Positions 26,609-35,093 of a DNA stretch of 64,000 nucleotides are shown here, piece after piece. The position numbers and the translations under genes were made by a program. The stretch is taken from NCBI GenBank assembly GCA_918797485.1, contig CAKKNE010000004.1, forward strand, positions 3,224,001 to 3,288,000. The letters are read 5' to 3'. The notes under the pieces are model-generated. The model made no database searches and had not been told where the DNA came from. It saw only the letters and a list, made by a program, of their open reading frames with translations. The DNA is from Pelagomonas calceolata. Its lineage: Eukaryota > Sar > Pelagophyceae > Pelagomonadales > Pelagomonadaceae. How positions within the stretch are numbered: the stretch's first letter is position 1; each line of letters begins with the position of its first letter.

Positions 26609-28312
26609 ATGGCCGAGATCACCGTCGGTTCAGAAGTAGAGAAGAAGTTCCCGGGCTACGGTGTTTATCAGGGCACCGTCGAATCCATTGATGGTGATAC
26701 GTGCCTCGTGCGGTGGCGCTGCGCCGAGCCCGAGGAACCCACGACTTTAACACTGGCCGAGGCCGCCAAGTGCCTCGTCACCAAGCACAAATCACCCCCA
26801 TCGAAGAAGAAAGCCACGAAGAAGCCCGCGCCCAAGCGCGCCCCACCCACTGATGATGAAAAACCGTCAAAGAAGACGAAGAAGGACCCGCCCAACGCGG
26901 CAGCGCTCGCGAACGCGCCGGGCGACGCGAGCTGTGCGGCCGAGGTGCGCACGGGCCTCAAGAAGGTTGAGGCTTATGCCCAGAACTGGTTGAGCAAGCA
27001 CAAGAAGGATGACGCGCCTTCGGGAAGTGAGGTCGTCGAGATGTTGAAATTGCTCAATGGGAAATGGCCGACGCAGGCCCGGCCGAACGTGACGGACACC
27101 GGAAGACCGGTGCCGGGCATGTGCGCCGGGTTGGTGTTCGCTCTAGGGCAAGGTGCTCGCACGTCGCTGATCTCGACCAATCATCCCCAGATGACGAAAT
27201 TTCTGGTCAAGTGGTGCCGGGCGACGCTCCCGAAGACGAAGAAGGGCGCGGAGTTCCCCTTCTCGTCGCTGCAGGTCAATTATAATTATGCGGTGCGATG
27301 CCGCGTATCTTACCGTCGCGTCGATGGCGTCCACCGTTGACACGCGCAGGCCAAGAAACATGTTGATGGGAATAATATAGGACCGTCCTACATCATCTCG
27401 CTAGGGAAACACACGGGCGGCAACCTCTGGACGGCGGACCAAGGTATCATCGAGTGCCACGACCAGTGGAAATTGTTCGACGGGAATACCGAGCACTACA
27501 CGACGCCCTTCAAAGGTGAAAGGATTTCATTTATAGCCTTCGCCCACGAGCAGTACAACAAGCTCGAAGCTCCAATCGCGAAGAACTTACAAAGCTTAGG
27601 CTTCACGGCGGCGCGGTCGGATCGAAAGGATCTGGAATTCTTCGCTCGGTTTCGGATTGAGCGTAGTTACTTGACGGAGGAACACAACGCCAAGTTCAAG
27701 GCCGAGCTCAAGAAGCGCGCGCAGAAAAGCGCGCCGGCCTCGACGCTCAAGCTGCATGATGTGGCGGTTGAGTGCTATGGCAGGCAGGCGGACCGGGGCG
27801 GCGGCTGGATGGCGTTCCACGGTATTAATGGTGTGGAGACGTTGCAACTCACCCCGAACAGTGTGGGCATTTGGTGCGCGGAGCTCAAATTTGTTGATGG
27901 CAAGCTCGCGTTAGTTTCGCACAAGCGGTTGGACTTCTATAATAAGAGAGAAAAAGCCACCGCCGAGTTCCAGAAGCAAGTCGAGAAGATGAAGGACGGC
28001 ACGCCCGTGTTACTCGGTATTGCTGATACGGCCTGCGCCGCGTCGCGGCCGTTGGGCCAAGGTTTGTATAATGCGCTCTACAAGCTCGGCGCGCCCAAGG
28101 ACATGCCCAAGATCGAGTACCGGGCGGCCTGGGCCTTTATTGGCTATAAAGGAGCGAAGGCTGGTACGGCGCAACACGCCATGGGCACGCGGTCCACTCT
28201 ATTGAGATTGGACGCGTCGATCCCGAAGAAAGGGTCCCTGGTGAAGAAGGACGTCGACAACACGTCGATCATCGACGTCTGCATCGGCACGGGCCAGGAC
28301 TCTGCCAAATAA
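26609..28312 (+). CDS. Tudor-like / 2OG-Fe(II) dioxygenase-like / ILEI-like fusion protein
   Basis: Exons 26609-27292 and 27350-28312 give 548 residues. Residues 5-50 (VGSEVEKKFPGYGVYQGTVES) form a Tudor/SH3-like reader like those in the SET protein at 53163. A Lys-rich linker follows, with FPFSSLQVNYNYA then, across the intron, HVDGNNIGPSYIISLG (HxD iron ligands), LFDGNTEHYTTPFKGER (distal His and 2OG-binding Arg): a double-stranded beta-helix dioxygenase in the style of TET/JBP. The C-terminal 200 residues (VAVECYGRQADRGGG ... DGTPVLLGIADTACA ... RAAWAFIGYKGAKAG) resemble the ILEI/FAM3 fold. A nuclear nucleic-acid or chromatin oxidase is a reasonable inference; the substrate is unknown. Confidence 0.75.
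27293..27349 (+). mobile_element. Introner-derived intron 3 (dioxygenase gene)
   Basis: 57-nt GT-AG phase-0 intron between ...NYNYA and AKKHVDG. It contains the introner core CGCGTCGATGGCGT as a single arm, without its hairpin partner. Its length equals that of introner 5. No target duplication is recognisable. Confidence 0.75.
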
Positions 28313-28403
28313 GTATCTAGTAACAAGCAGGTAGTTTACTTAGCGCGGAGCGTCGGCTCCGTGCGACACGATGTTGCGCCTGGGGCGCGAACACAACACA
28401 AAA

Positions 28404-28823
28404 TCAGGTGGAGGGCTTCGCCAGGCTCCACTTCGAGGCGGAAGCGCGCGACTCCGTCAGAGGGCTCACCACTGGTTGCTCGATGTCGAAGCTCACGGCG
28501 CGGACCCTCGTGTCCTCGGGCACGGCCTCCACGGGCGCCACGGGCTTGGCGTGGCGCGACGCCGAGAGCTCGTCTTCTGGGCCCTCCTTCGACTCCTCGT
28601 CGAGGACAGCGTCTACTTCTATCGGCTTCTCCTCGGGCTCGGCGAGCGTCGTCCGCTTCGATTTCAGGCACGCCGCGACGGCGCAGCAGACGATGGCCAG
28701 GACGACCAGTAAAGAGGTCGTGGCGCGGCTCCGGCCGCCGCGGGAGGCCGCGTGGTGGACGGCCGTGGCGTTGTGCGCCGCGGCCACTGCCAGGCAGAGC
28801 GCTGCCCTGATGTGGATCGTCAT
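28404..28823 (-). CDS. Small single-pass membrane protein
   Basis: 139 residues. MTIHIRAALCLAVAAAHNATA is a signal peptide; a second hydrophobic helix (TTSLLVVLAIVCCAVAAC, about 35-52) makes it a type I membrane protein with an acidic cytosolic tail (EEKPIEVDAVLDEESKEGPEDE). No domain recognised. A long antisense frame overlaps on the other strand, but the signal/TM layout and the start at a divergent spacer favour this one. Confidence 0.55.
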   Translation of the reverse strand: MTIHIRAALCLAVAAAHNATAVHHAASRGGRSRATTSLLVVLAIVCCAVAACLKSKRTTLAEPEEKPIEVDAVLDEESKEGPEDELSASRHAKPVAPVEAVPEDTRVRAVSFDIEQPVVSPLTESRASASKWSLAKPST

Positions 28824-29058
28824 ACCGCCGACCGGGGCTGCCGTTCACGGGCCAACGTGTTCGAAATAATACATGGTACCGTGTTCGCGAAGCCCTTTTC
28901 GCGTCTGTCACCGTGCTTGCGCGCAGCGCAGATGACAACAGGTCTGTGATTCTGCAGACCTTCGTCAAGCGCGCTGCAGTCTCGGTGCGGCACGGTAATC
29001 GTGCGATGCCTCGAGGGCATGCGTGCAACGTTGCGCGTGGATGCTTGCTTGGACGGGG

Positions 29059-29080
29059 CCTAGCGGAGTGAGGCACTAGC
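29059..29080 (-). promoter_or_regulatory. CTAG element 10 (degenerate)
   Basis: CCTAGCG, GAG, TGAGGCACTAGC. In the 410-bp divergent spacer, 236 bp from ATG 28823 and 154 bp from ATG 29234; nothing else seen there. Confidence 0.5.
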
Positions 29081-29233
29081 CAGGGAGAGGACGCAAGTTT
29101 CAAATCCTTACGTCGGCCCATCGGGAGCTCTGTGCACGTCGGTGCGCTCGCAGACAGTTGCTCATTACGGCTGCATCGCCTGCTCTCGCCGACAGCCGGC
29201 GATAGCGCACCACTGTGCTGCTGCATTGGCAAA

Positions 29234-30946
29234 ATGGCAGCACACGTAACCCAGCAGCTCAGCAGCGCTTCCTTGGAAGACGCCTGCGACGACGACGACG
29301 TGTATGAGGTCTGCACGCACGTCGCCATCGTGAGAAAAACACCGGAGCTCGACAGCCCGGAGTTAGCCGCTGTCCCAAGAGGAGCAAGAAATCTGCTGCT
29401 GGAGGGCGACTTAGGGAAGCTTTCCAAGCACGTGAGGCGGGTGCGCTGGCGGGTAGGAAGGGACGAGGGCTTTGTTTCCAGAAGATGTGTGAGACCTGTC
29501 TCCTGGAAAAGTATCTGCCGACGGACGGGACGAGCGCGCTGGCGGTTGGATGTTTCCGACTGGCGGCCCGTGCGCGGCGAGCAAGGTAGGGAGTGGGCGT
29601 TCCTGATGGATCTGATTCCCGAGCCGTCAGAGAAAGAAAGAATAGGGAGGTTCCACCACGCGTCCGACCGGTACAAGGCGTTAGTATCAAGGTTATGTGC
29701 GCGTAGAGTGTGCGCCGTGTGTTTAGGGCTCGAGGACGCGACTGTCGAGGTCGGACGGACCAAGGGCAAGAAGCCGTTCTTGTTACAAGGGGGTTCAGAT
29801 GAGAAGCCGAACTTCAATTTCAACGTGAGCCACGACGGGAGGCATGTCGTCGTATGTGCGGAGCCTCGTACAGTAGTAGGTGTCGATGTGTGCGCCCCTG
29901 ATTCGGAACGGAAGGGCGGCGGCGAGCACGACCTCGAGGCCATGAAAGATATGTTGACAGCACGGGAGTGGGCCTGGTTAAATACTGAAGATAGAGCTGA
30001 AAGATTCAGGTTGCTGTGGAGCGGGAAGGAGGCCTTCGCGAAGGCTCGGGGCGACGGCCTGGGCTTCGAGTTCAAACGGCTGGATCTTGTTATCACACAA
30101 GTCAAATGTAAGGATGGGCGACGGCTCTTCGAGGGTAAACCCATTGTGGATGGTGTTTCACTGGAAAAGGAGTGGCGCCTGTCGCTCGAAATCTTCGAAG
30201 ATGGACACGTCTTTGCCTCCGCGAGAGGGCCGGTCCATGCTGTCGTAGATGCGCACGGCCTGTTCAAAGCGACCCTTCGAAAGCAATCAATCACGTCTGA
30301 AGAGTTAGACGCAGACTTACATCTCGAGTGGACGCCTTTATCTATTGCAGACTTAGTACCCGACGAGCAGAGGAAAGCCTACCTGAGGTGCGTCGACGAC
30401 GATGAGAGATCACTGGCGCCGCCTCCACCAGCACTGTCGCCGGACTCGACGACGCCCGGCTCCGTGCGCTACCAGACGTCGCCGCCGCCACCGGGCGACG
30501 TGAAGAAGGGGTCTGGCGTTTATGTAAGTGAGGCGCCCATGGACTGCCAATGGGCCGTCTACGGGCGCGACGACGATTATCGATCTTCTTGTGCGAAGGA
30601 TGGGTGTGTCACGAACAATAGGGGCATGATCCTAGGTTATCTCACGGAGACGCAAGCGGGGTCGGCTTCCGAGGAGTTTTTGGGCGAGCTCGAGCCCGAC
30701 GCCACCGGTTCGGCGTTGAACGCGCTCGATGGCCAGGATACGCATATTTGTACATTACATTTGGACGGCTGTCGTTTAGTATCATTGGAAGGGTCGACGC
30801 TGTGTGAAGTCGACCGCTCGGGCCGGATTCTCGGGCCGCGGTCTCAAGTATTAGGTGAGGTCCGGCCCTTTTCCTACGCGATGCAGCGCGAGGTCGCGCT
30901 GTATCTATGCTTCCTGGACCCGGGTTTATTGGATTCTCAAGTGTAA
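29234..30946 (+). CDS. 4'-phosphopantetheinyl transferase with SH3-like and C-terminal extensions
   Basis: 570 residues. An N-terminal SH3-like segment (VCTHVAIVRKTPELDS ... EGFVSRRCVRPVSW) is followed by an AASDHPPT/Sfp-type core: NFNFNVSHDGRHVVV (about 195), VVGVDVC (about 215) with the Mg-binding Asp, and LLWSGKEAFAKARGDGLGFEF (about 259-280), the W-x-x-K-E-A motif. It transfers 4'-phosphopantetheine from CoA to carrier proteins of fatty-acid, polyketide or lysine metabolism. About 200 further residues have no known match (NNRGMILGYLTETQAG, RSGRILGPRSQVLGEV) and contain two similar G-x-I-L-G units. Confidence 0.85.
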   Translation: MAAHVTQQLSSASLEDACDDDDVYEVCTHVAIVRKTPELDSPELAAVPRGARNLLLEGDLGKLSKHVRRVRWRVGRDEGFVSRRCVRPVSWKSICRRTGRARWRLDVSDWRPVRGEQGREWAFLMDLIPEPSEKERIGRFHHASDRYKALVSRLCARRVCAVCLGLEDATVEVGRTKGKKPFLLQGGSDEKPNFNFNVSHDGRHVVVCAEPRTVVGVDVCAPDSERKGGGEHDLEAMKDMLTAREWAWLNTEDRAERFRLLWSGKEAFAKARGDGLGFEFKRLDLVITQVKCKDGRRLFEGKPIVDGVSLEKEWRLSLEIFEDGHVFASARGPVHAVVDAHGLFKATLRKQSITSEELDADLHLEWTPLSIADLVPDEQRKAYLRCVDDDERSLAPPPPALSPDSTTPGSVRYQTSPPPPGDVKKGSGVYVSEAPMDCQWAVYGRDDDYRSSCAKDGCVTNNRGMILGYLTETQAGSASEEFLGELEPDATGSALNALDGQDTHICTLHLDGCRLVSLEGSTLCEVDRSGRILGPRSQVLGEVRPFSYAMQREVALYLCFLDPGLLDSQV

Positions 30947-31197
30947 CTTTTCAAGTTTGTGCCAGTGGTACTCGTTCTCTCGCGCACCGTCTAGGATCAC
31001 GCCATCGCCGCGACAACACACCAAGACTAGAAGAGATGAATCGTATTTATAGGTGACCGCGTGGGCCCCGCCCGGGCGGCGGCGACCGGCGTTCGCTCGG
31101 CACGTATGTCACATGCGCCGTTTTGTAGCGAGGCCGTTTTTCCAGGCTCACAGGAGCCCCCCAGAAAAGTGTCGCCGCGCTCGAGGGCGAGCGCAGT

Positions 31198-32475
31198 CTA
31201 GTAGCCGCCGTAGCCCTGCTGCCTAGGGGCATAGCGGCGTCTATCAGCATCGCCATACCCCACGGACAGCAAGTTGAGAGCTGCCGTGTCCGCCGCCAAC
31301 GAATCGGCAGCATAGGCGTCCGACGACTCGGGCGCCGGCGCGTAGAGGCCGCCGCCGCCAAAACCATTGGAACCAGAAGGCGCCGAGGGCGCCGGCGCGC
31401 CCCAGCCGTCGCCCGCCGCGGAATAATTGGTAGACCAGATGCTCCCGGAGTCGAAGAAGCCGGCGCCGGCGACGGGCGACGCGTCCAGCCGAAACGCGGG
31501 GCGGTGGCCGTTCGATGGCGGCGCCGGCGCCGGCGCGTTCCACAAACCAGCCACATCTAACGGCGGCTGCCTCGACTGTTGGGGAGGTGGCGGCGGCGCC
31601 GGCGCCGGCTGGCGCGTCCCGCCCAACAGCGAATCTAGACCCGTCGAGCCCCCTCTGCCGAAGCCGTACTCGCCGCCGAGAGACTGGAGGTTGTCTGTCG
31701 AAGACCCGTACCCGTAGGACTGGGTAGGAGCGCGCGGCGGCCGGCCCTCCGGCCGCTTCTGCTGCTCCTGGTCCCGCAGCGACGCCGCAATGGCCTGCTG
31801 CCGCTGCTGCTCCTCCAAGAGCTCCGCATTGCGTTTAGCCTCGGCCCGGCGCTGCTGGCGATTCGGCGCGTTCTCACTATCGCTCCCGGCCCGGTTCCGG
31901 CGCAGCGTCAGAGGATGCTCCGACGGCAGCGGAATGCGCTGGACGCCCGTCGCCGCGACGATGGCCTCGCGCTTCTCCTTGTTTCTTTCCTTCTTCTCCT
32001 TCTCGCGCAGCTTCATCTCGCGCTTGTTCCGCATGATTTCTTCCTTTTCTACGGCACTGAAGGCGTGCGGGTTGTCGTGGTACGGATTCCTACAAGCCGG
32101 GCAGAGATTATTCAAATTCTCCTTGATGTGGTGCCAGCACCACATGCAGACCTGCGTGTCGCGTGGTGAGTTTGTCAGCGTTGGGCGGTGCTCTCTCGCG
32201 CTCTCTCGCGGTCGCGTCGACGACAGCCTCGGCGCGTCCGGGGGCGCTCTCAGCAGCCCCGGAGCCCGGCCCGGGGCGCGCCGGGCGTCGCGCTGCTCGT
32301 GCCGGCCGCGTCGCGCGCGCGCGCGGCGACCCGAACACAAATTAGTTCGCCAGCTGTTTTCTCGTCGGACGCCGCGTCTCGCCTGGTAGCCACATTTGCA
32401 CGGCAGGAAGTTCTGGTCCGAGATGTCCAGCTCCTCGCAGCACAGCGGGCACACCTGCTCGTCGCTGTCCGACAT
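31198..32475 (-). CDS. CNOT4: CNOT4-like RING E3 ubiquitin ligase
   Basis: Exons 32475-32383 and 32151-31198 give 348 residues. The C4C4 RING (residues 9-56) reads CPLCCEELDISDQNFLPC-KCGYQ then VCMWCWHHIKENLNNLCPAC, characteristic of Not4, followed by the linker helix (EEIMRNKREMKLREKEKKER). The usual RRM is not evident; the C-terminal half is Gln/Ala/Gly/Pro-rich and ends QQGYGGY. CNOT4 ubiquitinates targets in co-translational quality control and associates with the CCR4-NOT complex. The intron splits the RING at GYQ|V and is GC-AG. Confidence 0.85.
   Translation of the reverse strand: MSDSDEQVCPLCCEELDISDQNFLPCKCGYQARRGVRRENSWRTNLCSGRRARARRGRHEQRDARRAPGRAPGLLRAPPDAPRLSSTRPRESAREHRPTLTNSPRDTQVCMWCWHHIKENLNNLCPACRNPYHDNPHAFSAVEKEEIMRNKREMKLREKEKKERNKEKREAIVAATGVQRIPLPSEHPLTLRRNRAGSDSENAPNRQQRRAEAKRNAELLEEQQRQQAIAASLRDQEQQKRPEGRPPRAPTQSYGYGSSTDNLQSLGGEYGFGRGGSTGLDSLLGGTRQPAPAPPPPPQQSRQPPLDVAGLWNAPAPAPPSNGHRPAFRLDASPVAGAGFFDSGSIWSTNYSAAGDGWGAPAPSAPSGSNGFGGGGLYAPAPESSDAYAADSLAADTAALNLLSVGYGDADRRRYAPRQQGYGGY
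32152..32382 (-). other. GC-AG intron in CNOT4 gene
   Basis: 231 nt. Coding-strand exon 1 ends TACCAG and the intron starts GCGAGA; it ends ACACGCAG. No in-frame GT donor gives the conserved Q-V-C-M RING join. The interior has CTCTCTCGCG repeats but no introner hairpin or clear inverted ends. Confidence 0.75.
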
Positions 32476-32774
32476 GATTGCGCCGCGCTCCTCGCTCCTC
32501 GCGCGCTTTTGGCCTAGCCTCTGCCGCCGCCGAAACTAGGGGTCCCCAGCCTTCAGCGCCCAAAGGGTCGCCTTCGGCTCGCTGTCCTGCCTCCCGCCAA
32601 CGCCCGCTTGGGTAGCGGACTAGCTGCGGCGGGGGCGCGCGTCGCTGTGCCGCAGAGGACGGAGGACAGGCTAGTGTGCTCCGCGGCGCCGCGCTTGAAT
32701 TTTCTGGCCGTCTGGCAGCCTCTGCAGGCCTCACAAAGACAAGCGAAGCAACCGGAGCCGAAAGCTGCAAATTT

Positions 32775-32798
32775 GCTAGTGTCTTTATGGCCGCTAGC
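32775..32798 (+). promoter_or_regulatory. CTAG element 11
   Basis: GCTAGTGTCTTTATGGC then CGCTAGC. In the divergent spacer 32476-32863: 300 bp from the CNOT4 start and only 66 bp from the MYND/TPR start. The spacer is otherwise featureless. Confidence 0.7.
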
Positions 32799-32863
32799 TA
32801 GTCCATCCGCAGCCAAAAAGCGTAGCTGCTAGGGCTGCCCCACGCGGCCGCCGCGACAACGAG

Positions 32864-34018
32864 ATGATCCTCACGCAATGCGCCGTCTGCGCCACCGAGC
32901 TTGGCTTGACCTTGGGCAAGAAATGCGGTCGCTGCAGCACGCGCTACTGCGGGGCAGCCTGCCAGGTGCAGCACTGGAAAGAGGGCGGGCACGACCAGCT
33001 CTGCAAACCAATAAAAAAGGCTGGCGGCGCGGAGCAATACAACGCAAATAACAAGTACGCGGAGGCTGTATCGGTCGCGGCGGAGGCGTGCGCGGAGGAC
33101 ACCAAGGGGCAGACGTGCTACATCTGCACGCAAGCCTTGCATTGGAAAACGAAGGAAGGCCTCGTGCGCGGGTGCTCTTGCCGCGGGACGGCGGGCTTCG
33201 CGCACGTGTCGTGTCTGGCGGAGCAGGCGAAGATCTTGGTTGCGGAGGCCGAGGAGAACAATTTGGGCCACAAGGCGTTGAATGAGAGATTTGCGCGGTG
33301 GCACACGTGCGGTCTGTGCGAGCAACGGCACCACGGCGTCGTGCTGTGCGCTCTCGGGTGGGCCTGCTGGAAGACCTACGTGGGGCGGCCGGAGACAGAC
33401 GCTCACCGGCTCGTGGCGATGAGCGTGCTTGGGAACGGTTTATCCGCAGCAGACTATAACGAGGAAGCGTTGACTGTGAGAGAGGCCGAGTTGGCTATGC
33501 TGCGGCGCGCTGACGCACCAGAATATAACACTCTCTCCGTGATGAGCAATCTTGCGATTGCGTATGAAGCGCTTGGACGACCCGAGGCCCTGCAAGCGAA
33601 ACGGGACGTATACTATGGATATTTGAAGCTCCAAGGTGATGAACATCAACATACCCTCAATGCAGCCAGCAACTACGCGTGGGGTCTTGTTCAGCTTGAG
33701 CGCTTCGAAGAAGCCAAGGCACTGTTTCGCAAAACGATACCCATAGCCCGGCGCGTTTTCGGCGAGGGTAAGGAACTCACGCTCAGGATGAGATGGCTTT
33801 CCGCAGAGGCGCTCTACAAAGCCGACGGCGCCACGCTCGACGATCTCCGCGAGGCCGTGACGACGCTCGAGGACACCGCACGGATTGCGCGGCGCGTGCT
33901 CGGACCTTCGCACCCGACCACAGAAGACATTGTGCGCGATTTGCAACTCGCGCGAGCGGCGCTTGGCGCCCGCGACGTCGAGCCTCTCCGGGAGGCCGTG
34001 GGGGCGATGGACGTGTAA
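32864..34018 (+). CDS. MYND zinc finger / RING-variant-like / TPR protein, paralogue B
   Basis: 384 residues, the same length as paralogue A (15519-16673). MYND: CAVCATELGLTLGKKCGRC plus CGAACQVQHWKEGGHDQLC. The second Cys/His module is almost unchanged (CYICTQALHWKTKEGLVRGC, CRGTAGFAHVSCL, CGLCEQRHHG), while the TPR half is considerably more diverged. Unlike paralogue A, this copy has a CTAG element in its promoter. Its stop is 10 bp from the convergent stop. Confidence 0.8.
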   Translation: MILTQCAVCATELGLTLGKKCGRCSTRYCGAACQVQHWKEGGHDQLCKPIKKAGGAEQYNANNKYAEAVSVAAEACAEDTKGQTCYICTQALHWKTKEGLVRGCSCRGTAGFAHVSCLAEQAKILVAEAEENNLGHKALNERFARWHTCGLCEQRHHGVVLCALGWACWKTYVGRPETDAHRLVAMSVLGNGLSAADYNEEALTVREAELAMLRRADAPEYNTLSVMSNLAIAYEALGRPEALQAKRDVYYGYLKLQGDEHQHTLNAASNYAWGLVQLERFEEAKALFRKTIPIARRVFGEGKELTLRMRWLSAEALYKADGATLDDLREAVTTLEDTARIARRVLGPSHPTTEDIVRDLQLARAALGARDVEPLREAVGAMDV

Positions 34019-34028
34019 GAAAGACTGT

Positions 34029-34682
34029 TTACACAATAGCAACCCCCAGAAGAGCGACGAGGGCCGCTCCCGCGACCCCGCGCCGCGCCGCCGCGTTGCA
34101 GGGGATGTCCACGTCGTGCTTGTACGCCTTCTTGTTCACGCAGCACGTCGTCTCGACCGTGAAGCCCGCGATCTCGTATTTGAAGGGCGTGTCGTCCAAA
34201 TTGGACAGGTCCGCGTTAACGGTAGAGATGCCCATGGCCTTCTGCTCCGCCGCCGTCGGGTAGCACTGGCTGTGGTTCGCGCAGCTGCGAATAATCGCAC
34301 ATTTTCTATTTTCTGGATCGACGTTATCGCGGTTGTCGGGGTCGTGGAACTCCTCGCAGACCTTCGTGCGCGCGCAGTACCAGGGCCCCGCGCAGCTCGG
34401 ATCATTTTTGTTGTCCGAGAGGCACTCGGCGTCGCAGAACACCGAGCGGAGCATGTACTCGTCCGTGCCGGAGTAGCACTCGGAACGATCGTCGAGCTTC
34501 CAGCGCTCGTCCTCCATGCCGCCGCCCGTTCTCGGTTTCACGGCGTCTCTTACCTTCTTGTATTGATTGTCGCCGAAGGTCCATTCTTTTTTCGCGCCCT
34601 GCTGGAAGGTCGTCGTCGTCTGCGTTTGTTGTTGGGCCGTGGCGGCGGCGATTGCGGCGAGGCGGAGGAGGCGCCGCGCCAT
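34029..34682 (-). CDS. Secreted Cys-rich protein, possibly GPI-anchored
   Basis: 217 residues. Signal peptide MARRLLRLAAIAAATAQ, then a Gln/Thr stretch and a Cys-rich body with about a dozen cysteines (ECYSGTDEYMLRSVFCDAEC, CAGPWYCARTKVC, CAIIRSCANHSQC). It closes TTCCVNKKAYKHDVDIPCNAA, like the C-C-x-x-C-N ending of Ly6/three-finger domains, followed by small residues and a hydrophobic tail (VAGAALVALLGVAIV) typical of a GPI signal. Probable cell-surface protein; no partner known. Confidence 0.65.
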   Translation of the reverse strand: MARRLLRLAAIAAATAQQQTQTTTTFQQGAKKEWTFGDNQYKKVRDAVKPRTGGGMEDERWKLDDRSECYSGTDEYMLRSVFCDAECLSDNKNDPSCAGPWYCARTKVCEEFHDPDNRDNVDPENRKCAIIRSCANHSQCYPTAAEQKAMGISTVNADLSNLDDTPFKYEIAGFTVETTCCVNKKAYKHDVDIPCNAAARRGVAGAALVALLGVAIV

Positions 34683-34872
34683 CGCTCTCGCGCGGCCGTG
34701 GCGTTTTGGGTCACAGGTCCAATATTTAGTCTTTTTATAAGAGTAAAATAGTGTGAGCGGCGCGACGGGAACCGTACAGGTCGGAGGCGGCGGTTATGGG
34801 TGTCCCTCTGAGTCGCCTTGAACCGCGCCGGCGTGCCGACTGAGCGCGAAAGCCAGTCGATGAAACCACTGG

Positions 34873-34895
34873 GCTAGCGGCTGTAAGACACTAGC
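34873..34895 (-). promoter_or_regulatory. CTAG element 12
   Basis: GCTAGCG, GC, TGTAAGACACTAGC. Exactly central between divergent starts (191 and 199 bp). The rest of the 411-bp spacer shows short GCAGCAG runs only. Confidence 0.8.
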
Positions 34896-35093
34896 ATACA
34901 GCAGCAGACGAGACCGAGCGCTCGACGCCACGACGTACACGCCGCGTAGAGCTAGAACGAGAAGCGCGCAAGTGCTCAGCGATCACTGCGCCAGCAGCCA
35001 GCAGCACGCAGCGACCGCTGAGCCGCTGTAAGCACTCGCCACACAGCAAGGCAGCAAGGAGCAACTGAGAGAGCCAGGCGAGCAAAAGAAACG

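Noticed and set aside
28336-30294. A 652-codon open frame on the minus strand, antisense to the phosphopantetheinyl transferase
   Set aside because: Its composition is Arg/Ser/Pro-rich without motifs, and it is the mirror of a clearly coding plus-strand gene. GC-rich coding DNA commonly leaves such shadows.
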